Of a stretch of 64,000 nucleotides of DNA, positions 18,155-26,011 are shown one piece after another. The position numbers and the translations under genes were made by a program. Position 1 is the first letter of the stretch. Each line of letters begins with the position of its first letter. Location of the stretch: the NCBI GenBank assembly GCA_963772445.1, contig CAVYXK010000019.1, forward strand, positions 496,001 to 560,000. Direction: 5' to 3'. The DNA is from CAVYXK01 sp963772445 (lineage in GTDB: Bacteria; Pseudomonadota; Alphaproteobacteria; Acetobacterales; Acetobacteraceae). The notes under the pieces were generated by a model. The model had not been told where the DNA came from. It ran no database searches and worked only from the letters and a program-made list of their open reading frames with translations.

Positions 18155-19800
18155 GGCTGTGAAGCAATCGACTTGCCGGTGACCGAAGCGCGGGTCGACA
18201 CGGCGGGCGCAGGGCGGAGGTGAGCCGGCACAGCGGTTGAAACGCGGCCAGAAGGACCGCTCCACCCGTCTGCCGAGTACCTCCCGCGCCGGCCGCCCGC
18301 CCAGGTTGTACTTCGCCGTGCCGCGGACGCATTTCACCCCGCGGGCGCCGCGATCGGCTGCGCCGCGGCGTCGCGCAGCACCAAGGCGCGCAGCAGATTG
18401 TGCGCGACAGCGAACCACAACAAGACGGCTCGGACCTTCTGGCAGCCACGCACCAGCAAACGCCCGACCCCACAATTGCGCAGATGGGCATTGATGCACT
18501 CGTGCTTGGCGCGCTCGCGGTATACCGTCTTGCCCGCCTCGCTCGCCATCCGCTCGCGCCATTTCGCCGTCCCCGGACCGTCGCTCTTGCGCGGCGCCGT
18601 GGGATCGGTCTTGTGCTTGTTGTCCGACGGCGGGGCGAACACTTCGATGCCGGCGGCATGGGCGCGTTCGATATCGTCCAGCTTGCTGAAGCCGCCATCC
18701 ACCAGATACTGCTGCGGCGTCTGCCCATAGGTCTCGACGATGCGCTGCTGCATCGGCGCCATCAGCCCGCCGTCCGAGCCGGTGGTGTCGAGATCGACCG
18801 CGACGATCAGCTGGGTCTGCGGGTCGCTGACGAACTGCCCATTATAGGCCGGCCGATAGCCGCCATCGGCCATTTTCATGACTCTCGCCTCGGCATCGGT
18901 GGTCGAGGCCCGTGGCGGCTTCTGCTTCGCGGTGTCTTTCCGATGGGTCTTCTCGCGGCGCGCCCGTTCCGCTTCCAGTTGTTGCATCCGTTCCAGCGCT
19001 GCCTTGATCCGCTCGACCTGTTCCCGCGCCGCCCGTTCGCGCGCCGCGCGCTGTCGCGCCGTGCTCGCCGCCGGGTCCGCCTCCAGTTCCGTCTTCAACT
19101 GCTCCACCCGCTTCTCGGCCTCCGCCAGCAGCTCTTCCAACCGGGAACGCCGCCGATATGAGCTCGATCCCGCCGAGGCACGGATGCGGACTCCGTCCTG
19201 CGCCAGCCGTTGCAGGTTCACCAGTCCTTCCGAAACCAGCGCCGTCACGCCCTGCGCCAGCAAGCGGTCGAGCAGCGCCACTTGACTGACCCGGAAATCC
19301 GCCAGCGTATGGTAGTTCATCGACACCCCGCCGCAGATCCAGCGATAGGCAACATGGGCCTCGCATAGGCGCGCCAGCTCGCGGGCGCTGCCGACCCCCT
19401 CGATCGTGGCGTAAAGCCACAGCGCCATCAGGATCTTCGGGTCCGCCGGCGGACGGCCTGGCTCGCCGATCCGGGCCTTGATGCCCGCCAGCAGATCGCT
19501 CAGCTCCAGCGTCTCGACGAAGGCCCAGACCGCTCGTGCCGGATGCTCCGTCGGCAACAGGCTGTCCAGGTCAACCACTTGGAACTCGGGCTGGTCACGC
19601 TGGGCCAGCCGCAACCGAACCGGTGCCTCGCTCGCCGGCGCAGATGCCTTGCTCGGCTCCGCCACGTCCTCGAACAGACCCTCAGTCGCCGACATTGCCG
19701 ATCTCCGAATCGTGCGAGATCGCAGCGAATCGCAACGAGTTCCTGTCGCGCAACCCCCGATCGTCAGAGATCCGGGCGGGAGGATGAAAAATTCACAGCC
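18155..19800. mobile_element. IS1182-family insertion sequence, 1646 bp
   Basis: The ends are GGCTGTGAA (18155-18163) and TTCACAGCC (19792-19800), an exact 9-bp terminal inverted repeat. Inside is a full IS1182-type transposase gene on the reverse strand. Flanks are the two arms of a repeat palindrome (18140-18149 and 19806-19815), so the element has landed in the hairpin loop; I see no clear target duplication. Its last 91 bp (19710-19800) recur as a solo copy at 37038-37128. Confidence 0.82.
18334..19695 (-). CDS. IS1182-family transposase
   Basis: This encodes 453 residues. The N-terminal region reads VDLDSLLPTEHPARAVWAFV, then GEPGRPPADPKILMALWLYA and MNYHTLADFRVSQ, the IS5/IS1182 DUF772-like part. 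A charged coiled-coil of about 90 residues lies in the middle (ELLAEAEKRVEQLKTELEA, ERARREKTHRKD). The DDE domain shows IVAVDLDTTGSDGGL, YLVDGGFSKLDDIERA and the C-terminal block KTVYRERAKHECINAHLRN. Length and order match IS1182-family enzymes. The frame is complete and probably active. Confidence 0.9.
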   Translation of the reverse strand: MSATEGLFEDVAEPSKASAPASEAPVRLRLAQRDQPEFQVVDLDSLLPTEHPARAVWAFVETLELSDLLAGIKARIGEPGRPPADPKILMALWLYATIEGVGSARELARLCEAHVAYRWICGGVSMNYHTLADFRVSQVALLDRLLAQGVTALVSEGLVNLQRLAQDGVRIRASAGSSSYRRRSRLEELLAEAEKRVEQLKTELEADPAASTARQRAARERAAREQVERIKAALERMQQLEAERARREKTHRKDTAKQKPPRASTTDAEARVMKMADGGYRPAYNGQFVSDPQTQLIVAVDLDTTGSDGGLMAPMQQRIVETYGQTPQQYLVDGGFSKLDDIERAHAAGIEVFAPPSDNKHKTDPTAPRKSDGPGTAKWRERMASEAGKTVYRERAKHECINAHLRNCGVGRLLVRGCQKVRAVLLWFAVAHNLLRALVLRDAAAQPIAAPAG

Positions 19801-19827
19801 TCAGAGCGGGAGAGGTGGCTTTCTTCT

Positions 19828-20640
19828 CTACCGCGCGTGCGCTTTGCGGACCGACGCGGCGATGGCGGTTGCGCGAGGCTCCTCGAGCGCTTCGAGGGCT
19901 GCCAGCACCGCATCGGCGAGCTCCGGCCGTGCACGGCCGATTCGCCCGAGGAGGATCAGGCATTCCTCGTCGCCGAGCGATGCCGCGGCATCTATGACCT
20001 CGGCGGACGGGTCCTGACAGAGCAGCCGGAGCAGCAGCGGCCGGGCCTCTCGTCTTCCCATTCTGCCAAGAGCACAAGCCGCCGCCTGAGCGACCTGCGG
20101 GTGCAGGTCCTCGAGCAACTCGACCATTACCGCCGTGACCTCCGGCCCGGGTCGGGCGGAGAGGCAGGCTGCTGCGCGCACCCGGGGTTCCGGATGGCGG
20201 AGCAGCGCCAGGGCGCACCCGGCCGGCAGGCGCGATCCCAGGCGCGCCGCCACTTCTGCCGCGACGATCAGCCCGGGTCCCTGCACCACCTGCGCGACAA
20301 TCATCCGCTCGACCGTCCGGGCTGCCGCGATGCTGCCGATCGACGCCAGCCCGTGCAGCGCGGCGATCTGCTCGGGCAACGCTTGCCGCAGGCCGAAGCC
20401 GGTGAAGCGGCGGCACAGCTCCTCCAGCGCGGGAACCGCGGCAGCAAGATGTCGCCGCCCCGCCTCGGTTGCGAGCGCGTGGCAATCGGCAATGCCGGTG
20501 CGGCGGATTCGCTCGAGCAGGGCGCCGTCGTCCAGTTCCTCCGGCGAAACCCGGGGAGCCTCGTCGCTGGGCGCCGGGTGTGCATCGTCCGGGCCAGGCC
20601 AGTTGCCGGAGAAAAGATCACCCTGCCGATCCGACGCCAT
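19828..20640 (-). CDS. HEAT-repeat-like protein, partner of the PLD/AAA+ gene
   Basis: This encodes 270 residues from the ATG at 20640, 5 bases after the stop of the upstream gene and preceded by AGGTAGG. After a Pro/Asp-rich start (DLFSGNWPGPDDAHPAPSDE) come paired helices in repeated form, such as GCALALLRHPEPRVRAAACL and LLEDLHPQVAQAAACALGRM, then LLRLLCQDPSAEVIDAAASL. This is the HEAT-repeat pattern of a protein-protein scaffold. No catalytic motif is visible. The tight spacing means it is co-translated with the PLD/AAA+ protein, so it probably binds it or its target. No known family name is assigned. Confidence 0.7.
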   Translation of the reverse strand: MASDRQGDLFSGNWPGPDDAHPAPSDEAPRVSPEELDDGALLERIRRTGIADCHALATEAGRRHLAAAVPALEELCRRFTGFGLRQALPEQIAALHGLASIGSIAAARTVERMIVAQVVQGPGLIVAAEVAARLGSRLPAGCALALLRHPEPRVRAAACLSARPGPEVTAVMVELLEDLHPQVAQAAACALGRMGRREARPLLLRLLCQDPSAEVIDAAASLGDEECLILLGRIGRARPELADAVLAALEALEEPRATAIAASVRKAHAR

Positions 20641-20645
20641 CGGGC

Positions 20646-22685
20646 CTACCTGCGCACCAGCCTCCGCCACCAGGTTCGGCTCGCCCCGACGGCGAAGCCC
20701 ATCTCCTGCTCTAGCGCGTGCAAATCGAGTCGCACGACATCGGCGAAGCGGCCCTTCAGCACAAAATCCGGCACGCTGCGGGCGAACTGCCCGGCCTGGA
20801 TAGTGTCGCCGCCGAAGCTGATGGTCAGCTCGCCGCTGCGCCGGTTGACTGTGATCCGGTCCTCGGCATCGGCGAGCATGTCGCTCAATTGATCGCGGAA
20901 TCGACGATGCCGTATGCCGAAATAATCCGCAAAGCCGAGCGGGCGGGCCCAGTCCGGCAGCTCGCCGAGCGCCGTGCGCAGAAGCTCCCGTAGCAACTCG
21001 GAGGAACGGGCCAGAAGGTCGGGGAATTGCTCCGTCTCGGCGTCGATCTCCGCCCGCATCGCCCGCACCTCGGGGATCAGGCGCTGCAGATAAGCGCGAT
21101 AGAACGCCGTGCCGATCTCGCGTTGGGCGCGCCGGGCGATCCGCTCAGTCACCGAGCGATTCTCCGGAATTGCCGCGTCGATGTGGCAGGTGACCATGCG
21201 CTTGGTGAGATCAGGCGGGACGGTGCTGACATCGCGGTTGGTGGTGAGCACCACGGGGGCGTACTGGCCGGACGTTTCCTGGTCGGTGCGCACCAGGTCC
21301 GGCACGTGGCTCGAGAACTTGTCGCGCGTCACGTCGTCGATCAGCAGCGGGATGGCGCCCAACCGGTCGCGCAGTCCAAGCGCCCGGTTGGCGGTGAACT
21401 GACCACTGCGGATCATCTTCTCGAAGCCGAACATCGAGCGCGCGGCGATGCGGGTGAACAGCGTCTTGCCGCCGCTCGAGCGCCCGAACAGCACCGCATA
21501 AACGGGATACACCCAGGGATCGATGCCGACCGGCACAGCGGCCTGCCGGAGATAGGGCGCGGTCGGGGCGGCATACAGCCAGACCAGGAAGGCCCAGTAG
21601 ACTTCCACGGCGCCGGCGGCATTGCCGAAGAAGGCACGGAAACTGTCGAGGTAATCGACCAGGATGCGTGCATCCCGGGCAATTGCGTCGGCCGGGATCG
21701 TTTCCCCGGCGGAAAGCCATGGCCGCCCATCGAGGGACACCAGTCCGGTTGTGAAGTCGATCTCCGCGCGGGGGATGCGCTCCTCGCCGGCGTCGAGGAG
21801 CGGGCGAGTTTGATGGCTGCGGATCACCCGCAACACGCTGGCGGCGTTCAGCACGGTGCGGCCGACCCGGTCCTTGGGCAGGGCAAGGTCCTTCAACTCG
21901 GCGCCAAGTGCCGCGGCCCGGCGCAACGCCTCGGCGGCAAACCCGGAGGGTGCCGGTCGGGGCGGGTCATCGACCAGCGCTACGCCGGCTTTCAGCACCC
22001 GCACGATCGGCACTTCCTCCAGCGCCAGGGGCGTGTTGCGCGGCCCGGGCTCGCCCCCTGGCTGGGCGCTGATCAGTGCGTCCGGTTCCACCGGCACGCT
22101 TTCGTGCCAGTCGCGCCGGTAATAGGAATCGAAGAGTTGCCACGCCGGCTCGCCGTCGAAGGCGACGGTGATCTCGTGCTGGCGCCCCTCGAAGGCGGCG
22201 ATGCTGAGATTGGCTGAGCCGGTGATCACGCGGTGCCCGGCCGGGCCGGCCAGCAGGTAGAGCTTTTCGTGGCTGGGCCGCCCGCGCAGCAGCCGGAAGC
22301 GCAACGTCCCGGCGGCCACGCGGTCCAGCAGTTTGCGGCCACTGCGGCCAAGCAGGCGGGACAGCGCTTCTACCAGCGCTTTGTGGTCCGCCAGCGCATC
22401 CGCGAAGCCGTAGCTCTGCACGGTCTGGCTGGCCTGCAGCAGGGTCAGGTGCTCGCGCGAGAGGATGCTCTCGGCGCCGAAGACGATCTCCATGTCGTCC
22501 AGGCGATCGGCCAGGCGCATCAGGAATTCGATGCTGCTGGAGAAGGTGATGCCCTTGAGGGCGGTGAAGCCGTCGAACAGCTTCTCCCAGCTTGTTTGCT
22601 CATGGCCGGACAGCTCTGCCCGGAACACCGTGAGGGATGCGGCGCCGGGCCGGCTCTCCGTGTTGGTGAAAAGGTCAGAGTCCAT
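20646..22685 (-). CDS. Phospholipase D-like nuclease / AAA+ ATPase fusion, unknown system
   Basis: This encodes 679 residues. At about residues 137-160 there is one PLD half-site: SHEKLYLL supplies H139 and K141, then VITGSANLSIAAF supplies Gly-Ser-x-Asn. That is the arrangement used by dimeric PLD nucleases. A linker follows. An ATPase core then occupies about 360-500: Walker A FGRSSGGKTLFTRIA (about 399-413), Walker B IPLLIDD (444-450), sensor-1 VVLTTNRD (477-484) and an Arg after it (LTKRMV). The last 170 residues are helical. The ATPase resembles SF3/DUF927-like helicase cores, but this is inference. The HEAT protein follows by 5 bp, and vapBC lies divergently upstream. A nuclease plus ATPase next to toxin-antitoxin and IS genes suggests defence. 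No named system is recognised. Confidence 0.72.
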   Translation of the reverse strand: MDSDLFTNTESRPGAASLTVFRAELSGHEQTSWEKLFDGFTALKGITFSSSIEFLMRLADRLDDMEIVFGAESILSREHLTLLQASQTVQSYGFADALADHKALVEALSRLLGRSGRKLLDRVAAGTLRFRLLRGRPSHEKLYLLAGPAGHRVITGSANLSIAAFEGRQHEITVAFDGEPAWQLFDSYYRRDWHESVPVEPDALISAQPGGEPGPRNTPLALEEVPIVRVLKAGVALVDDPPRPAPSGFAAEALRRAAALGAELKDLALPKDRVGRTVLNAASVLRVIRSHQTRPLLDAGEERIPRAEIDFTTGLVSLDGRPWLSAGETIPADAIARDARILVDYLDSFRAFFGNAAGAVEVYWAFLVWLYAAPTAPYLRQAAVPVGIDPWVYPVYAVLFGRSSGGKTLFTRIAARSMFGFEKMIRSGQFTANRALGLRDRLGAIPLLIDDVTRDKFSSHVPDLVRTDQETSGQYAPVVLTTNRDVSTVPPDLTKRMVTCHIDAAIPENRSVTERIARRAQREIGTAFYRAYLQRLIPEVRAMRAEIDAETEQFPDLLARSSELLRELLRTALGELPDWARPLGFADYFGIRHRRFRDQLSDMLADAEDRITVNRRSGELTISFGGDTIQAGQFARSVPDFVLKGRFADVVRLDLHALEQEMGFAVGASRTWWRRLVRR

Positions 22686-22779
22686 GCCCCTGTCCCGTTT
22701 TGTGCTCCGCCGCAGCTTGCCGGATCAGGTCCCGGTAGCGCCAGCCGTGGGGCCTGCAAATTCGGCGGAGAGACAACTC

Positions 22780-22811
22780 GAGTGGCTGGTAATAGACCAC
22801 TCAGACCACTC
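22780..22811. promoter_or_regulatory. Possible vapBC operator
   Basis: GAGTGG at 22780-22785 pairs with CCACTC at 22797-22802. A second CCACTC follows at 22806-22811, giving two GACCACTCA copies in tandem. The cluster lies 30-60 bp before vapB in the intergenic region shared with the divergent PLD/AAA+ gene. Dyads of this kind are typical operators of toxin-antitoxin operons. Function is inferred only from position and symmetry. Confidence 0.35.
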
Positions 22812-22839
22812 AACAGTCTAGATCATACGGAAGATTGTC

Positions 22840-23081
22840 ATGCGCGAGGTCGGTGCCTTCGAGGCGAAAACCAAACTCGGTCAACTGCTCGATCGGGTGG
22901 AGCATGGCGAGGAGATCCTCATCACCCGGCGCGGCCGGCCGGTTGTCGGCTGACTCCCGCCGAACCGGGCTTCGATCGCGAAAAAGCTCGCCGAGCGGTT
23001 GCGGGCATTTTGGAGATGAGCAGGGGCGTCACGCTCGGCGGCCTGAAGATCAAGGACCTCATCAACGACGGACGCCCATGA
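22840..23081 (+). pseudogene. vapB: VapB/Phd-type antitoxin, frameshifted
   Basis: The ATG at 22840 opens MREVGAFEAKTKLGQLLDRV, then EHGEEILITRRGRPV, the DNA-binding half of a Phd/YefM-type VapB. A stop follows at once in this frame. The other frame carries on with RLTPAEPGFDREKARRAV, then LEMSRGVTLGGLKIKDLI, the toxin-binding tail, and stops on ATGA with vapC. One missing base in GTTGTCGGCTG (near 22945; GTTGCTCGGCTG would repair it) explains the break. If real, only the operator-binding half would be made. Confidence 0.8.
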
Positions 23082-23500
23082 GCTTCGTTGTCGACAGCTC
23101 CGTTGCATTGACTTGGTGCTTCGAGGACAAACGTACACTGGCGACGACGGCGCTCCTTCAGCGTACCGGCGAGACCGGCGCCATGGCACCTCAGCACTGG
23201 CCGCTGGAAACTTTGAACGGATTGATGATGGCCGAGCGACGCAAGCGGCTCGATGCGACCCGTCGGCACCATCTCGCCCGTTTCCTGCGCGATCTGCCGA
23301 TCACGCTCAACTCTGAGACAACCGTCCAGGTGTGGACGGCCACGCAACGTCTCGCCGAGCGCTTTCTCCTGACGATCTATGACGCGGCTTATCTCGAACT
23401 CGCCCAGCGACAGAACCTGCCGCTCGCCTCACTCGATCAGGAACTCCGTTCCGCCAGCACAACCCTTGGCGTGCCGCTCCTCGGAAGCGAGCCGCCCTAA
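23078..23500 (+). CDS. vapC: VapC PIN-domain ribonuclease toxin
   Basis: This encodes 140 residues with the PIN-domain acidic residues. The first Asp is in MSFVVDSSVALTWCF, the Glu in PLETLNGLMMAERR, and the later Asp residues in TIYDAAYLELAQR and LASLDQELRSA. VapC enzymes cut tRNA or rRNA and are held inactive by VapB. The start overlaps the vapB stop (ATGA). The toxin frame is intact although its antitoxin frame is broken. That is expected only if the toxin is tolerated, the antitoxin is made by frameshifting, or the vapB indel is a sequence error. It converges with upp. Confidence 0.88.
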   Translation: MSFVVDSSVALTWCFEDKRTLATTALLQRTGETGAMAPQHWPLETLNGLMMAERRKRLDATRRHHLARFLRDLPITLNSETTVQVWTATQRLAERFLLTIYDAAYLELAQRQNLPLASLDQELRSASTTLGVPLLGSEPP

Positions 23501-23504
23501 CGCC

Positions 23505-24143
23505 TCACCGCGTGCCGAACAGCCGGTCGCCGGCGTCGCCGAGGCCTGGGCGGATATAGCCGTGCGCATCGAGCGCACGGTCCAGTCCGGCGGCATAGAC
23601 CGGCACGTCGGGATGCATCTCGGCGAGCAGCTCCAGCCCTTCCGGAGCGGCGAGCAGGCAAGCGAAACTGATCTGCGTCGCCCCTGCCTCCTTCACCCGG
23701 GCAATCGCCGCCGCCGCCGAATGCCCGGTGGCGAGCATCGGATCGACCACGATGACGAACCGCTCGCGCACGTCCTCAGGCAGTTTCAGGTAGTACTCGA
23801 CCGGCACCAGCGTGGCCGGGTCGCGATACAGGCCGATATGGCCGATACGCGCCGAGGGCACGAGGTCCAGCATCCCGTCGAGCATCCCAGCGCCGGCACG
23901 CATGATCGAGACGAAGCAGAGTTTCTTGCCGGCCAGCAACGGCGCTTCGGTCTCTTCCAGCGGCGTCTCGATTGTCACGATCTCCAACGGCAGGGCGCGC
24001 GTAAGCTCATAGGCCATCAGCATGCTGACCTCGCGTGCCAGCCGGCGAAACTCGGCGGTGGATGTGTCCTTGCGGCGCAACAGTGTCATCTTGTGCTGCA
24101 CCAGCGGATGGTCGATCAGCACAAGGTTCGGCGGATACGCCAT
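23505..24143 (-). CDS. upp: Uracil phosphoribosyltransferase
   Basis: This encodes 212 residues, the normal length for Upp. It starts NLVLIDHPLVQHKMTLLRRK and has FVSIMRAGAGMLDGMLDLVP, the PRPP-binding block VIVVDPMLATGHSAAAAI, and the uracil-binding end DAHGYIRPGLGDAGDRLFGT. It makes UMP from uracil and PRPP in the cytoplasm. It lies 5 bp after the GTP-cyclohydrolase II-like gene. That pairing is known from the URC uracil-degradation pathway as well as from simple salvage. Confidence 0.92.
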   Translation of the reverse strand: MAYPPNLVLIDHPLVQHKMTLLRRKDTSTAEFRRLAREVSMLMAYELTRALPLEIVTIETPLEETEAPLLAGKKLCFVSIMRAGAGMLDGMLDLVPSARIGHIGLYRDPATLVPVEYYLKLPEDVRERFVIVVDPMLATGHSAAAAIARVKEAGATQISFACLLAAPEGLELLAEMHPDVPVYAAGLDRALDAHGYIRPGLGDAGDRLFGTR

Positions 24144-24148
24144 GATTA

Positions 24149-25366
24149 TCAGCCGGTGAAATAGCCGGCGGCAGTCTTCGCGGCGATCTCGATCTGTGCG
24201 TCCGGTGGGACCAGGCCATCCGGGATCGGCACCCGCTCAATCACATCGATGCCGCTCTCGACGATCGGTGCGTGCTTCAAGTTGCTCATCGACACCAGCC
24301 GATCGATCCGTGCGATGCCGAGCCAGTGCAGCACGTCCGGCATTAGTTGCTGGAACCGCATATCGGCGACCCCGGCGACGCATTCAGTGCGGAGGAAATA
24401 TGCCTCGGCCCGATCGCCGCCGACCTGCCGCTTGCGCGCGTTATAGACCAGAAACTTGGTCACCTCGCCCAGCGCCCGACCTTCCTTGCGGTTATAGGCC
24501 ACGACGCCCACGCCGCCTTGCTGCGCGGTCTCGACGCAGACCTCGACCCCGTGCACGAGATAGGGCCGGCAGGTGCAGATATCGGAGCCGAACACGTCGG
24601 AGCCGTTGCACTCATCGTGCACCCGGCAGGCGATGCGCGTCGCCGGATCCCCGAGCCGGGCAGGATCGCCGAATAGATAGACCGATGCGCCGCCGATCGG
24701 CGGCAGGAACACGTCGAGGTCGGGGCGCGTCACAAGCTCCGGAAACATGCCGCCGGTGTGCTCAAACAGGGCACGCCGCAGCGTCCGAGGGTCGATGCGG
24801 AAGCGCTCCGCCACGCCCGGAAGCCACCAGACCGGCTCGATCGCGATCTTGGTCACGCGGACGCTGCCGGTTTCGGTCAGCACCTCCCCATCCGCCGCCA
24901 GCCGTCCCGCCCGCAACGCGTGGGCGATTTCCGGCATGTTGATCTGCGCGCGGGTGACCGCGATGGTGGGCCTGATGTCCAGCCCGGCGGCGATCCGCGG
25001 AGCGAACAACTCGGTGACCACGTGGCCGAAGGGATCGAGCGATACGATCCGGCCCGGCCGGCTCCATTGCGGGAACGGCCCGATCGTCGCGGCCGGCGCG
25101 GTCAGGGCCAGGTCCGGCAGATGATCGTGGGCGAGCTGGCCGGCGGCGACCGCGAGCGCCCGATAGAGCGAATAGGCGCCGGCATGGGTGCCGATGGCGT
25201 TGCGCGCCGCCGGATCGCGCAACGTGGCGACGATCGGTCCTCGCCGCTGCGGGTCCGCTTCGCCCCAGCGCACCGGCAGGCCGGGTGCGGCCGGGGGGTG
25301 CGAGGTAAGCACGATCGGACGCGGCACAAGGCGGCGGAGCGGAGGCGGACCCGGCGCGTCCGGCAT
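24149..25366 (-). CDS. GTP cyclohydrolase II-like protein (URC1/RibA2 type)
   Basis: This encodes 405 residues, about twice the length of the RibA catalytic domain. The C-terminal half holds the zinc site (CRVHDECNGSDVFGSDICTC), then YNRKEGRALGEVTKFLVYNA and a distinctive RAEAYFLRTECVAGVADMRF. The N-terminal 170 residues (VATLRDPAARNAIGTHAG, TRAQINMPEIAHAL) are typical of the URC1-like class rather than riboflavin RibA. URC1 proteins act on a ribosylated uracil derivative in uracil catabolism. Adjacent upp supports that role. URC4 (DUF1688) is not in the window, so the pathway assignment is an inference. Confidence 0.8.
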   Translation of the reverse strand: MPDAPGPPPLRRLVPRPIVLTSHPPAAPGLPVRWGEADPQRRGPIVATLRDPAARNAIGTHAGAYSLYRALAVAAGQLAHDHLPDLALTAPAATIGPFPQWSRPGRIVSLDPFGHVVTELFAPRIAAGLDIRPTIAVTRAQINMPEIAHALRAGRLAADGEVLTETGSVRVTKIAIEPVWWLPGVAERFRIDPRTLRRALFEHTGGMFPELVTRPDLDVFLPPIGGASVYLFGDPARLGDPATRIACRVHDECNGSDVFGSDICTCRPYLVHGVEVCVETAQQGGVGVVAYNRKEGRALGEVTKFLVYNARKRQVGGDRAEAYFLRTECVAGVADMRFQQLMPDVLHWLGIARIDRLVSMSNLKHAPIVESGIDVIERVPIPDGLVPPDAQIEIAAKTAAGYFTG

Positions 25367-25653
25367 GGTGGTGGTCCTTCGTCAGCTAGGCAGCAGTCGC
25401 GGTGCCCTGCGGCCACGCGTAGCGTGGCGATGATCTGACCGGATGGTCAAGATTTCGCTGCGCCGATGGCACGAATTTTGACGGCTCCGACCGGGGTGGG
25501 CGCGGGAATCAAGGCGCCTGCCTCACGGGCCTTCGCAACCGACGCGGCATACCCCTTTTACATATCGCGAGCTGGCTCAAACCGCCTCGTCAACTTCACG
25601 AAACTGAGAGAGGCGGTGCCGTATCGAGCGGGCCTCGTCAAATGTCTTCGGCA

Positions 25654-25914
25654 TTACGGTCGCTTTTGCGAGTGCACCGCGTTTTCAAGTGTCTGGCGGA
25701 TGAAGCGCTGATACGGAATTCCGGCCTTGGCGGCCGTTGCCTTCACGGCCTCCAGCAACGATTGGGGAAGGCGCATATTGACGCGCTCGGTCTTTGGCTG
25801 GAACTCGAAGCGCACCATCCGCATCCTCGACAGGTCGTATTGGGTCAGGTCAGACTTCGCGATGAAGTCCTCGGCCTCCTTGTCGCTTCTCAGCTTTGGC
25901 AGTCTCTTTTTCAT
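25654..25914 (-). CDS. brnA: BrnA/CopG-type antitoxin
   Basis: This encodes 86 residues: MKKRLPKLRSDKEAEDFIAK, then SDLTQYDLSRMRMVRFEFQ. It ends in a ribbon-helix-helix stretch, RVNMRLPQSLLEAVKATAAK, then GIPYQRFIRQTLENAV. This is the BrnA pattern. The start at 25914 is supported by AAGGAGG 9 bases upstream. BrnA binds and neutralises the RNase BrnT and represses the operon. Only a C-terminal scrap of BrnT is found upstream (25850-25966), so this antitoxin appears to be an orphan. Confidence 0.8.
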   Translation of the reverse strand: MKKRLPKLRSDKEAEDFIAKSDLTQYDLSRMRMVRFEFQPKTERVNMRLPQSLLEAVKATAAKAGIPYQRFIRQTLENAVHSQKRP

Positions 25915-25966
25915 AATGGTCAACCTCCTTCTCATGCATGTATCGGGCGCTGATTGGGCGGATCTG
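25850..25966 (-). pseudogene. BrnT toxin C-terminal remnant
   Basis: The frame between the stop just before 25966 and the TGA at 25850 reads IRPISARYMHEKEVDHYEK, which matches the usual C-terminus of BrnT toxins. It overlaps the brnA start, as expected in brnTA operons. The frame is closed immediately upstream, and the 60-70 residues that carry the RNase fold are missing; instead the truncated BtpA gene follows at 26012. The toxin is therefore deleted. The identification rests on a short segment. Confidence 0.5.
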
Positions 25967-26011
25967 TCAGTCCGGTCGCTTTGAACCGTTCCTCTGTCTC
26001 TGAATGTCGGG

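Noticed and set aside
21027..22217. 396-residue forward frame opposite the PLD/AAA+ gene
   Set aside because: Antisense shadow with Arg/Gly/His-rich composition; the reverse frame carries all motifs.
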